The translations under genes and the position numbers were made by a program. Shown here piece after piece: positions 17,218 through 23,499 of a DNA stretch of 33,455 nt. This DNA is from Bacillota bacterium (lineage in GTDB: Bacteria > Bacillota > Clostridia > Oscillospirales > Ruminococcaceae). Location: NCBI GenBank assembly GCA_029550985.1, contig JAKPGH010000220.1, positions 1 through 33,455 on the forward strand. Direction: 5' to 3'. The notes beneath the pieces are model-generated. The model made no database searches. It was not told where the DNA came from and was given only the letters and a program-made list of their open reading frames with translations. The number at the start of each line of letters is the position of its first letter. Positions within the stretch are counted from its first letter, which is position 1.

Positions 17218-17453
17218 TCAAAATCACCGCCTTCCAAGATGCGGATTTTGTCCGCACCATAGGCCACGCCCAGCCCGGAACCGCAATCCCATTTTACATG
17301 AACCGTGGCTATGTCGTCCACAAATTCCACCGTCCCCCGGTCGCCGGGCTTTAACCGGCTGTATGGGTCGTCCATGAAAACCAGCTCCACCCGCGTTCCC
17401 TTGGGGTAGCGGGCACGAACAGCCTCCACGATTTCTTTTCTTGGGAACCTCAT
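17214..17453 (-). CDS. DUF4314 family protein
   Basis: 79 residues from ATG 17453, which overlaps the previous stop (ATGA), with GGAGG upstream. 'RARYPKGTRVELVFMDDPYSRLKPGDRGTV' (only key residues: YPKGTRVEL, MDDPY, GDRGTV) followed by 'VDDIATVHVKWDCGSGLGVAYGADKIRIL' pattern matches the DUF4314 family: a compact SH3-like beta barrel common in Firmicutes phages and conjugative elements. Function is unknown. The longer upstream frame is discarded since it lacks a ribosome site and overlaps the neighbour. Confidence 0.8.
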   Translation of the reverse strand: MRFPRKEIVEAVRARYPKGTRVELVFMDDPYSRLKPGDRGTVEFVDDIATVHVKWDCGSGLGVAYGADKIRILEGGDFE

Positions 17454-17860
17454 TGCATCCGCCTCCTTTCCCGGTAAACATTCTCGGACAGGAAGGAACC
17501 AAGAAAGGTTTCTGCGCTGTCGAGGCCTTCCCATGCTTTCTCGGCAAACAGAGCCTTGGATATCCGGCCCCAAAAGATAGCTCGTCGGATCGCACCGGCC
17601 TGCCGGGCCGCTTTCTGGATAAACCAGCGGAATTGTGCCACGGGAGTGGCCCCTGCCTCAAAGGGCGGCATGGATACGTCCTGCTGCCCGCATATCCGGC
17701 AAAGGACGATGCCCAGCCATTCCGTCACATATTCCGCGTCGGCAATATCGCTGTCGTTTACCCGCAAGCAGTCAACCGGCACCCTTTGCAGCCTTCGCGC
17801 CATTCGGCGCACATTGCGCAGGCTGCGGAGCGCAGTCTGTAAATCGTCCTTACTTCCCAT
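17450..17860 (-). CDS. Unknown 136-residue basic protein
   Basis: ATG 17860 follows GGAGGCGGCCT and overlaps the end of the 60-residue gene. The N-terminal 30 residues are strongly basic and helical ('LQTALRSLRNVRRMARRLQ'). A single CxxC ('CRICGQQ') appears near residue 54, which could be half a zinc site. The C-terminal half is helical ('FIQKAARQAGAIRRAIF'). No family recognised. It may bind nucleic acid, by basic composition only. Confidence 0.65.
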   Translation of the reverse strand: MGSKDDLQTALRSLRNVRRMARRLQRVPVDCLRVNDSDIADAEYVTEWLGIVLCRICGQQDVSMPPFEAGATPVAQFRWFIQKAARQAGAIRRAIFWGRISKALFAEKAWEGLDSAETFLGSFLSENVYRERRRMQ

Positions 17861-18032
17861 AGGCCGCCTCCTGCATAAGCCGGCGAGTACGCAGCGGGTT
17901 CATTGAGCCGCAGTACAGACCGTCAGCCGTATCAAATACCCGGCCCCAGCCATCGGCTCCGACCTCAACCTTTGCCCGGAAGGCTTCTCCGCCGTTCCAT
18001 TTCAGAACCGTTTCAAAAGTTTTCTTTGCCAT
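17850..18032 (-). CDS. Unknown 60-residue protein, first gene of a moron-like unit
   Basis: ATG 18032 has AAGGAGG 7-8 bases upstream, and promoter copy 2 lies 33-62 bases upstream. The protein is a small beta-type domain ('TFETVLKWNGGEAFRAKVEVGADGWGRVFDT'-like content) with a basic tail. Its stop overlaps the next start. No family recognised; coding status is supported by ribosome site and coupling. Confidence 0.7.
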   Translation of the reverse strand: MAKKTFETVLKWNGGEAFRAKVEVGADGWGRVFDTADGLYCGSMNPLRTRRLMQEAAYGK

Positions 18033-18064
18033 GGTGTCAAACCTCCTTAAATTAGGTGTGACAC

Positions 18065-18093
18065 AGATTACTCTGGACGGTGGTGAAAGACAA
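18065..18093 (-). promoter_or_regulatory. Promoter copy 2 (family TTGTCT-17-TAATCT)
   Basis: Minus strand: TTGTCT at 18093-18088, 17-base spacer ending GTCCAGAG, TAATCT at 18070-18065. It begins three bases after the stop codon of the ParB-methyltransferase gene and precedes the 60-residue gene. Confidence 0.75.
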
Positions 18094-18096
18094 GGC

Positions 18097-19398
18097 TCAA
18101 ACGTATTTTTTCATGCGCCGGGCCTTTTCACCGGTAAATTGCTCCCAGCGCTGGACGGTTAAATCGCAGTTTAAGGGATCGCTGTCCATGGCAAAACAGC
18201 GCCGCCCGCTTTGTTCGGCAGCAATCAGCGTTGTGCCGCCACCGCAAAATGGGTCAAGGATCAGGCCGCCCGGATCAGAGTGCATCTTGATACACCGCCA
18301 AGGCAGCTCCACAGGAACCGGCTGCGGGCCAGCGGTCTGCTCCGGCACAGAAATCTCCCATACACCCGTATAGCCCCACTTGCGGCGCTCCTCTTTGGTA
18401 AGGCGTTTCACAAAGCGGTAACTATGGGCAGCGAAGGCGGACACCCAGCCGTATTCCTGCTGGTTTACTTCCTCGGCATCGTCCCCGGCAAAGGCCGCCA
18501 GATATTCAAACTGTTTCTGCGGCTTGTTGCTGTTTTGGTGGGCGGAACCTGTGCGGGCCAGCGAGCCCTGCCGTTTCCAGACGCGAATCCAGAGCGGGCG
18601 GAAATTGCAGTCCTCAAAGAGCTTCATGCTGTAAAGGCCAACCGGCTCCATGTACTGGGTGCCGGTAGTAAACAAGTCATCCATTTTCCAGCAGACAATC
18701 TCCGCATGGCGGCAGAGGTTCGCCGCCGCAGCACCCAGCCGTTCCAGCCATGGAGCCAGCCCATCTTTCCGGTAGTCAGCCAGTGCAATGAGGGGCGGGG
18801 CCGTAAAGGCACAGGCGGCCCGCTCGTTTCCGCAGAGACGCGCCATATCCTCGGCAGAAGCAGGATCACCGCAGAGAAGGCGGTGGTTTCCAAGCTCCCA
18901 AAGGTCGCCGGGCTGGGTCATGGCACCGCCAGCCGCCGCAATGTCTGCAGCCGCTTCCTCTTGGTTGAAATCATCCTGTACGGCCTCGGCGGAGTAAAAC
19001 TTGTTCATCAAAGCATCAATTTCCTCGGCATCGAAACCGGTAAAGGAAACGTCAAAAGCAGAGGCATCCAGCTCGGCGATGACCTCGGCCAGCTTTGCCT
19101 CGTCCCAATCGCCCTGAATACGATTCAGGGCGAGGTTCAGAGCCTTTTCTTTTTCCGGCTCCAAATCCACCACAACGCAGTCAATCTCTGTTTCGCCCAT
19201 ATCCAGCAGCACTTTCAGCCTCTGGTGGCCGCCCACAACAAAGCCGGTGCGTCTGTTCCAGACCACCGGCTCTACAAATCCAAACTCCTCAATGGAACGT
19301 TTCAGCTTTTCATAGTCCTTGTCGCCTGGCTTCAAATCCCGGCGTGGATTGTATGCTGCCGGGTTCAGCCGGTCAGCACTTACTTTCTGTACCTGCAT
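18097..19398 (-). CDS. ParB-like domain fused to DNA methyltransferase
   Basis: 433 residues from ATG 19398, chosen because AAGGAG lies 6 bases before it. Residues ~1-110 are a ParB/Srx-type domain ('LNPAAYNPRRD', 'VVGGHQRLKVLLDMGE', 'EKALNLALNRIQG'). Residues ~165-433 are a beta-type SAM-dependent methyltransferase, with 'GDLWELGNHRLLCGD' leading in, a motif IV position 'AFTAPPLIA' near 205, and the SAM-binding 'LDPFCGGGTTLIAAEQSGRRCFAMDSDP' region near 380-405. Motif IV normally reads (D/N/S)PP(Y/F/W); here it is A-PP-L, so activity or target may be altered. Such fusions are common in phages near terminase genes and are usually thought to protect phage DNA. Its start overlaps the zinc-ribbon gene. 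Confidence 0.85.
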   Translation of the reverse strand: MQVQKVSADRLNPAAYNPRRDLKPGDKDYEKLKRSIEEFGFVEPVVWNRRTGFVVGGHQRLKVLLDMGETEIDCVVVDLEPEKEKALNLALNRIQGDWDEAKLAEVIAELDASAFDVSFTGFDAEEIDALMNKFYSAEAVQDDFNQEEAAADIAAAGGAMTQPGDLWELGNHRLLCGDPASAEDMARLCGNERAACAFTAPPLIALADYRKDGLAPWLERLGAAAANLCRHAEIVCWKMDDLFTTGTQYMEPVGLYSMKLFEDCNFRPLWIRVWKRQGSLARTGSAHQNSNKPQKQFEYLAAFAGDDAEEVNQQEYGWVSAFAAHSYRFVKRLTKEERRKWGYTGVWEISVPEQTAGPQPVPVELPWRCIKMHSDPGGLILDPFCGGGTTLIAAEQSGRRCFAMDSDPLNCDLTVQRWEQFTGEKARRMKKYV

Positions 19399-19786
19399 TT
19401 TCTTCTCCTTCATCGGGCCGGTAGCCACAGATCGGACAGGGAATTTGTTCTCCCGCCATGAAATAGTTTTTCTGGCAGACCGGGCAAAATTCAAGCTCGT
19501 ATGTATCATACAGCTCGTTCAATAAGGTTTCAGGGCTTTGCCAATCAACCGATTCAAAAAGCAGGGCAGCTACTTCCTCCTGCCCGTTACACATAGCCAG
19601 AAAATCCTGTTGGGTATATCCCTCGTCGGAAAGCTCCGGCACATAACATACCTGCTCCGGATGGTGGAGGAAGGCTTCTTCATCCTTGAATATCCAGCCC
19701 TGCCGGTAATATCCCCGGTCAATGACGGCTTCCTGATCCTCGGTTCCTGGTGTATAGCTGCCAATCTTCAAATAGCTTTCGCTCAT
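19373..19786 (-). CDS. 137-residue protein with C-terminal zinc ribbon
   Basis: ATG 19786 follows GAGGGA and promoter copy 3. The frame can be opened further upstream but that would run through the promoter. N-terminal ~90 residues are acidic and unassigned ('YRQGWIFKDEEAFLHHPEQVCYVPEL', of which the WIFKDEEAF part stands out). Near residues 100-120 'FCPVCQKNYFM' and 'IPCPICGYRPDEGEE' give a CxxC-17-CxxC zinc ribbon. The gene overlaps the methyltransferase start by 26 bases, so the two are coupled. It could be a partner or regulator of the methyltransferase; in Mu, the zinc-finger protein Com controls mom translation, but no sequence link to Com is claimed. Confidence 0.72.
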   Translation of the reverse strand: MSESYLKIGSYTPGTEDQEAVIDRGYYRQGWIFKDEEAFLHHPEQVCYVPELSDEGYTQQDFLAMCNGQEEVAALLFESVDWQSPETLLNELYDTYELEFCPVCQKNYFMAGEQIPCPICGYRPDEGEENAGTESKC

Positions 19787-19818
19787 ATCAAAATCCCTCG
19801 CTTTCAGAATGTGACGAC

Positions 19819-19847
19819 AGATTACTCTGGACACCGCCAAAAAGCAA
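19819..19847 (-). promoter_or_regulatory. Promoter copy 3 (family TTGnnn-17-TAATCT)
   Basis: Minus strand: TTGCTT at 19847-19842, 17-base spacer containing GGTGTCCAGAG, TAATCT at 19824-19819. It sits 13 bases after the CCA end of the tRNA-like element and ahead of the zinc-ribbon gene. Confidence 0.72.
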
Positions 19848-19859
19848 GGGCGTTATTTT

Positions 19860-19933
19860 TGGAGCGCGGAGGACGGGGTTGAACCGCCGCTTCCCACCGG
19901 TTGGTGGGCGGTCTGCCGTTAGCCTACCCGCGC
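19860..19933 (-). tRNA. tRNA-like element (degenerate; amino-acid identity not assignable)
   Basis: 74 bases on the minus strand ending in encoded CCA (19862-19860). Acceptor arms GCGCGGG and TCCGCGC pair fully (one G-U), and the T arm is canonical: GGCGG, loop TTCAACC, CCGTC. The anticodon stem CCCAC/GTGGG is perfect, but its loop is only six bases (CAACCG) and lacks U33. The D stem has a mismatch, and there is one extra base between the T arm and acceptor. This looks like a decayed tRNA gene or a tRNA mimic, not a normal decoding tRNA. It fills the gap between the second Mom-like gene and promoter copy 3. Confidence 0.55.
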
Positions 19934-19947
19934 ATAATGGCCGGAGG

Positions 19948-20697
19948 CTATTCCTCCGGCGTAACCTTGCTGTGCCGCTCGGCAAAGGTGATTTTCTCAC
20001 CCTTATACATTCCAGCGCCCAGCTCGTCGATTTTGGAGAATGGGATCTCCGGCACCGTCAAATCCTTGCGCTTCGATTTGTCGATGAAATAAATGTACCG
20101 GAGCTGAAAGCCGGGGATCGGAGTGGCCCCCACATAATCCAGATACTTCTTGAAATTATAAGTGCCGCCTGTCACATCGAAAAAGGTCAGGCCGCCCAGC
20201 TCCTTGCGGGGAGAAGTGGGATTGCTCGCCAGCGTCATTTTGTGGACGCGGGTGCCATCGGGCAGCTCCGCAAGATTCAGATTTTCCTTGATACCGGTCA
20301 GGACAAAATTGCTGGCCCGGTAAATTGTACCGTCGCCGCAGGAGCAGGCATCGGCGAAGCTGATAACCCACTTAATCTGCGGGGCATATTTCTTAATGAG
20401 CCGCAGGCTCATGGAAATGGCCCGGCTCTCAGAATTGCGGGGAAGGTAGCTGTCAAAGGCCATCCGGTTCAGTTCCAGAAATTCATTCCAGCCGGTATCC
20501 TTTACCAGACCGATGATTTTTGACTTATCGAGGCTGGGGCCATAGCTCATAACCCCGTGAAGGTTCCCATCCAGAAATACGCCAAAGTGGAGCGTGCTGT
20601 TATTCACGACCTTGCCGCTGTAATGATGCGCCTTCATAAACGGGGTCGCCACCTTGGTGGGGATTACCCGCATCACAATCTCTTTTGCCCGGCCCAT
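19948..20697 (-). CDS. Mom-like DNA modification protein, copy B
   Basis: 249 residues; ATG 20697 has AAGGAGG upstream and reads 'MGRAKEI'. The protein is collinear with copy A, about two thirds to three quarters identical by eye. Shared blocks include 'HHYSGKVVNNSTLHFGVFLDG', 'GVMSYGPSLDKSKI', 'TGWNEFLELNRMAFDS', 'LPRNSESRAIS', 'KWVISFADACSCGDGTIYRAS' and the C-terminal 'IDELGAGMYKGEKI'. I recognise this as the family annotated as Mom-like adenine methylcarbamoylation proteins (GNAT-like fold), which hypermodify phage DNA against restriction; the name is from recall, the activity is inference. It lies downstream of a ParB-like gene and copy A, whose 3' end it overlaps by 98 bases. Confidence 0.8.
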   Translation of the reverse strand: MGRAKEIVMRVIPTKVATPFMKAHHYSGKVVNNSTLHFGVFLDGNLHGVMSYGPSLDKSKIIGLVKDTGWNEFLELNRMAFDSYLPRNSESRAISMSLRLIKKYAPQIKWVISFADACSCGDGTIYRASNFVLTGIKENLNLAELPDGTRVHKMTLASNPTSPRKELGGLTFFDVTGGTYNFKKYLDYVGATPIPGFQLRYIYFIDKSKRKDLTVPEIPFSKIDELGAGMYKGEKITFAERHSKVTPEE

Positions 20698-21442
20698 TGT
20701 CCGCCTCCTTTCCCACATGGCGCTCGGCCAGCGTGATTTTTTCGCCCTTATACATTCCGGCCCCCAGTTCGTCGATCCGGGAGTAAGGGATTTCCGGCAC
20801 CGTCAAATGGCGGCGCATGGATTTGTCGATAAAGTAAATATACCGGAGCTGGTAGCCCGGCAGCAGGACACTGCCCGCCGCCTCCATGTATTTCTTCCAC
20901 GCAAAGCCTCCGTCCGTCACATCGAAGAAGGAACGCCCACCCAGCTCCGGGCGGGGAGCCTTGGGCCGGGATTCCAATGTCAGCTTGTGGATTTTGCTCC
21001 CGTCCGGTAAAAGGCAGATGGCCTCGTTTTCCTTAATGCCGGTGAGGACAAAATTACTGGCCCGGTAGATAGCCCCGTCCCCGCAGGAGCAGGCATCGGC
21101 AAAGCTCACGATCCACTTCACATGGGGCGCGTACTTTTTCAAAAGCCGGATGCTCAGAGAAATGGCCCGGCTCTCGGAATTGCGCGGGAGGACGCTGTCA
21201 AAGGCCATCCGGTTCAATTCCAGATATTCGTTCCAGCCGGTGCCTGCCACCAGCGGCAGGATTTTGGATTTATTGAGGCTCGGCCCATAAGACATAACCC
21301 CATGGAGCCACCCGTCCAGAAATACCCCGAAGTGCAGGCAGCTATTATTCACCACAGTGCCGCTGTAATGGTGGCGGCGCACAAAGGGATTTGCCACCTT
21401 GCCGGGGATCACTTTCAGACTAATTTCTTTTGCTCGGCCCAT
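20600..21442 (-). CDS. Mom-like DNA modification protein, copy A (with out-of-frame C-terminal tail)
   Basis: 280 residues from ATG 21442, which overlaps the ParB-like gene by 28 bases. Residues 1-~243 align end to end with copy B, including 'SFADACSCGDGAIYRASNF' and 'DKSMRRHLTVPEIPYSRIDEL' (family blocks with conserved Cys, Gly, Arg). After 'AERHVGKEA' the frame misses a stop and reads ~35 more residues over the ribosome site and first codons of copy B in another frame. So copy A carries a tail unrelated to the family. Two adjacent paralogs suggest tandem duplication followed by divergence in specificity or a heteromer. No disruption of conserved blocks is seen, so both may be active. Confidence 0.8.
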   Translation of the reverse strand: MGRAKEISLKVIPGKVANPFVRRHHYSGTVVNNSCLHFGVFLDGWLHGVMSYGPSLNKSKILPLVAGTGWNEYLELNRMAFDSVLPRNSESRAISLSIRLLKKYAPHVKWIVSFADACSCGDGAIYRASNFVLTGIKENEAICLLPDGSKIHKLTLESRPKAPRPELGGRSFFDVTDGGFAWKKYMEAAGSVLLPGYQLRYIYFIDKSMRRHLTVPEIPYSRIDELGAGMYKGEKITLAERHVGKEADNGPGKRDCDAGNPHQGGDPVYEGASLQRQGRE

Positions 21443-22002
21443 TGACGCACCACCTCATAGACTCCGTTGCCCTTGTGGTTTTCGTTGCCAAAGGTTTCCT
21501 TCACCTCGCCATGGGTGTGGACGTAATCAATGCAGGCAAGGATCAGCTCGGCCTGCTTGTCGTGCAGGGTCAGGCTGATCTGCTGATAGGGCTTTTTCTC
21601 GCCGGAGTCCAGCGTAAATTCCTCTCCAAACTCGTCCTCCGAGATGGTTTCAAAACCGAAGGGACTCAAATCCTGCGCAATATCCGCCAATTCCAGCGGC
21701 AGCAGGTCAACGTCCCACTCGGCCAGCTCGCCGACCTTGTTATCCACCAGCCGGAAGGCTTTGATCTGTTCCTCCGTCAGCTCGTCGGCTATGACGCAGG
21801 GGACGGAAGAAAGGCCCAGCTTTTTCGCCGCCTTGAAGCGGGTGTGGCCGGTGATGATTTCATGGTCGGCGGAAATCACCAAAGGGACAAGAAAGCCGTA
21901 CTGCTTGATGCTTTCCGCCACCGCATCCACGGCCCCGTCATTCTTTCGCGGATTGTTCTTGTATGGGTGAACCTCCCCCAAGGGGAGCTGTATGATATTC
22001 AT
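21415..22002 (-). CDS. ParB-like nuclease-domain protein
   Basis: 195 residues from ATG 22002 with AGGAGG upstream. The ParB N-terminal signature is clear: 'LGEVHPYKNNPRKNDGAVDAVAESIKQYGF' (P-KNNPRKN, then helix) and 'EIITGHTRFKAAKKLG' near 50-65, followed by 'FRLVDNKVGELAEWD'. The C-terminal half is acidic and ends in a helix used also as the ribosome site region for copy A. Such proteins often precede phage DNA methyltransferases or modification enzymes and may guide or regulate them; here they precede the two Mom-like genes. Coupled translation with copy A supports a joint role. Confidence 0.85.
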   Translation of the reverse strand: MNIIQLPLGEVHPYKNNPRKNDGAVDAVAESIKQYGFLVPLVISADHEIITGHTRFKAAKKLGLSSVPCVIADELTEEQIKAFRLVDNKVGELAEWDVDLLPLELADIAQDLSPFGFETISEDEFGEEFTLDSGEKKPYQQISLTLHDKQAELILACIDYVHTHGEVKETFGNENHKGNGVYEVVRQWAEQKKLV

Positions 22003-22029
22003 AAACGACCTCCTGAATAAAATTATGTT

Positions 22030-22572
22030 TTAACTGCCGCGCCGGGCAGAAAGCAGGCGCTCCATCATATCGTCGTGCGGGGTGGCCCCTTTGTACTCGG
22101 TGGAGCAGTTCTCCCGGACGACCTGATAGATTTGGAACCACAGGTTGTTGGCCTGCTTGGAAAAGCTCTGGCTCATGGAAACATAAGGCGATGGAATGGC
22201 ATTCCCCGTGGTGGGGTGCTTTGCCAGAAAGCCATACTCGGTGATACATTCCTCGCATTGTATCCAGCGGGAGATTGCCATGGCGTACTGCTCCAAAATC
22301 TGAGCGGGTATCAAATGGGCGCAGCCCCGCTCGTGGAGCCACGTCCATGTGCGCTCATAGACCTCAACCGCCAGCAGCTCTTTTCCGTTTTTCTGCCGCG
22401 CCGCCAGATAGTCGCGGGGCGGCGGCATCGTTTCCCCTTGGAGGTCGGCGGTATCTGTAAACTCCATGACCGTCAATTTCCGTTTCCCCGGATTGCCCTC
22501 GACTATTCTTTCCGACAGCGCCTTTTTCTTCTGTCCAGCGCCGATACGAGCGCCTCCGTGGCCGTTTGCCAT
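22030..22572 (-). CDS. Terminase small subunit, P27 family
   Basis: 180 residues from ATG 22572, with GGAGG 8 bases upstream; a GTG nine bases earlier overlaps the ribosome site and is rejected. The N-terminus 'MANGHGGARIGAGQKKK' and 'NPGKRKL' near 30 are typical of P27 small terminases, followed by a helical core ('LAAKRQKNGKELLAVEVYERTWTWL'-like content; W and Y-rich) and 'MSQSFSKQANNLWFQIYQVVREN' near 130-155. It recognises phage DNA for packaging and partners with the large subunit 7.5 kb downstream. A perfect palindrome lies just upstream of its ribosome site. Confidence 0.9.
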   Translation of the reverse strand: MANGHGGARIGAGQKKKALSERIVEGNPGKRKLTVMEFTDTADLQGETMPPPRDYLAARQKNGKELLAVEVYERTWTWLHERGCAHLIPAQILEQYAMAISRWIQCEECITEYGFLAKHPTTGNAIPSPYVSMSQSFSKQANNLWFQIYQVVRENCSTEYKGATPHDDMMERLLSARRGS

Positions 22573-22600
22573 GGCCGCCACCTCCTTTCTTTGAAATTGC

Positions 22601-22614
22601 GGGGTATATACCCC
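22601..22614. repeat. Perfect 14-bp palindrome upstream of terS
   Basis: GGGGTATATACCCC, a perfect two-fold palindrome, centred about 25 bases upstream of the small terminase ribosome site. A second perfect stem, GCGCGA-AAAA-TCGCGC, lies a few bases further upstream. It may be an operator or part of the packaging site; neither is shown. Confidence 0.6.
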
Positions 22615-22702
22615 ACTTGAAAGCGCGATTTTTCGCGCGATAGCCCACGCCCGCTGCCCACCACGCCGGACGTAGAGATTTTCTTACCCCCGGAGGGGCA
22701 AC

Positions 22703-22730
22703 AAAAAACCACCGCCCGCATGGGCGATGG
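22703..22730 (-). terminator. Intrinsic terminator after the 97-residue gene
   Basis: Minus-strand stem of 9 bp, CCATCGCCC-ATGC-GGGCGGTGG (22730-22709, one U-G pair), followed by six T (22708-22703). It starts ten bases after the stop of the 97-residue gene and lies inside the HNH-terS interval. Confidence 0.85.
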
Positions 22731-22739
22731 CCGCAGTTT

Positions 22740-23033
22740 TTAGTTTTCGTATGGCGGCAGGTTTTCCAGATAGGAAATCAGCTCGTCTATCAATGCTTTG
22801 TGCTGGGCCTTCGGCTCAATATCCCAGCCACGGTCATAGTTCATAAGAGTGGTGCGGGTATAGCTCCGGCGGCCCTGCCGCTGGGCTTCGTCCCATACCA
22901 TGAGCTTGCTGATACGTCCCTCGTCAATACCATACACCGATGGCTCGTCATAGACCGCCGCCTGAAAATGGTGGCCTTCAATCGTACCTTCCCGCCAAGG
23001 ATACTGGTTGAGCTTTTTAATTGTGATCTTCAT
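22740..23033 (-). CDS. 97-residue conserved protein (DUF7678-like), self-contained moron unit
   Basis: ATG 23033 follows AAGGAGG by 8 bases. The sequence 'YPWREGTIEGHHFQAAVYDEPSVYGIDEGRISKL' (key: GTIEG-HF-A-V-DE-S-YGI--GRISKL) fits a small family found in Clostridia phages and conjugative elements that I recall as DUF7678; the number is not certain. The C-terminal part 'NYDRGWDIEP' plus a helix completes it. The unit has its own promoter (copy 4) and its own terminator at 22703-22730, and interrupts the HNH-terS pair. Function unknown. Confidence 0.7.
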   Translation of the reverse strand: MKITIKKLNQYPWREGTIEGHHFQAAVYDEPSVYGIDEGRISKLMVWDEAQRQGRRSYTRTTLMNYDRGWDIEPKAQHKALIDELISYLENLPPYEN

Positions 23034-23062
23034 TGTGGGTTCCTCCTTGTCTGATGTGAGCA

Positions 23063-23091
23063 CATCTTAGCGGAACACCGTGTGATTGCAA
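23063..23091 (-). promoter_or_regulatory. Promoter copy 4 (diverged)
   Basis: Minus strand: TTGCAA at 23091-23086 and TAAGAT at 23069-23064 (16-base spacer), aligned with the other copies through GGTGTTCC in the spacer and the downstream CACATCAGACAAGGAGG, which matches copy 1. The -10 part is the least conserved. Confidence 0.55.
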
Positions 23092-23121
23092 GCTCTATTT
23101 GCATTATTTCTCAAAAGAATT

Positions 23122-23475
23122 TCAGCCCCACCGGCCACCCTCGCGGGCCGTAATCTCAGAATGGCACCGCTTGCATAGGGCCATGAGGTTACTTTCCACA
23201 TGGGTGCCGCCCTTGGACAGCGGCAGGATATGGTGGACTTCTTCGGCAGGGGTGATTTTACCGGCCCGCTTGCATTGCTCGCACAATGGGTGGGCTGCGA
23301 TATAGCGGTCACGAATCCGCTTCCATGCGCGGCCATACCGGCGCTTGCTGGCCGGGTCGCGCTGGTGCTTGTTGTAATGCGCCGTGATGATTTTCTGGTG
23401 TTCCTCGCAATAGCGCCCGGAGGTCAAGCGCGGGCAGCCGGGATAGGAACAGGGGCGCTTGGGTTTGTATGGCAT
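23122..23475 (-). CDS. HNH endonuclease of the packaging module
   Basis: 117 residues from ATG 23475; GGAGG lies about 10 bases upstream. 'CSYPGCPRLTSGRYCEEH' at 9-26 is a zinc knuckle found in this family, followed by 'RRYGRAWKRIRDRYIAAHPLCEQC' and the HNH core 'AEEVHHILPLSKGGTHVESNLMALCKRCHSEI' near 75-108 with the paired CxxC/CxxC zinc ligands and HH, N, H residues. HNH proteins next to terminase genes take part in specific cos cleavage during packaging in several phages. It is followed by the 97-residue moron, then terS. It is clearly different from the HNH inside the helicase gene. Confidence 0.9.
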   Translation of the reverse strand: MPYKPKRPCSYPGCPRLTSGRYCEEHQKIITAHYNKHQRDPASKRRYGRAWKRIRDRYIAAHPLCEQCKRAGKITPAEEVHHILPLSKGGTHVESNLMALCKRCHSEITAREGGRWG

Positions 23476-23499
23476 ACAGGCTGCCGCCTCCTTCCGGGC

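Noticed and set aside
16376..18093. CRISPR-like or riboswitch-like repeats, suggested by recurring 30-40 base elements
   Set aside because: The copies are kilobases apart, lie only in front of genes, and line up as -35/-10 promoters with fixed spacing; no spacer array and no conserved RNA structure.
18211..19461. 416-codon open frame on the plus strand
   Set aside because: Antisense shadow of the ParB-methyltransferase gene.
22364..22721. Basic Gly/Arg-rich frames on the minus strand around the small terminase start
   Set aside because: They run through a terminator and the palindrome region and overlap terS in another frame without ribosome sites.
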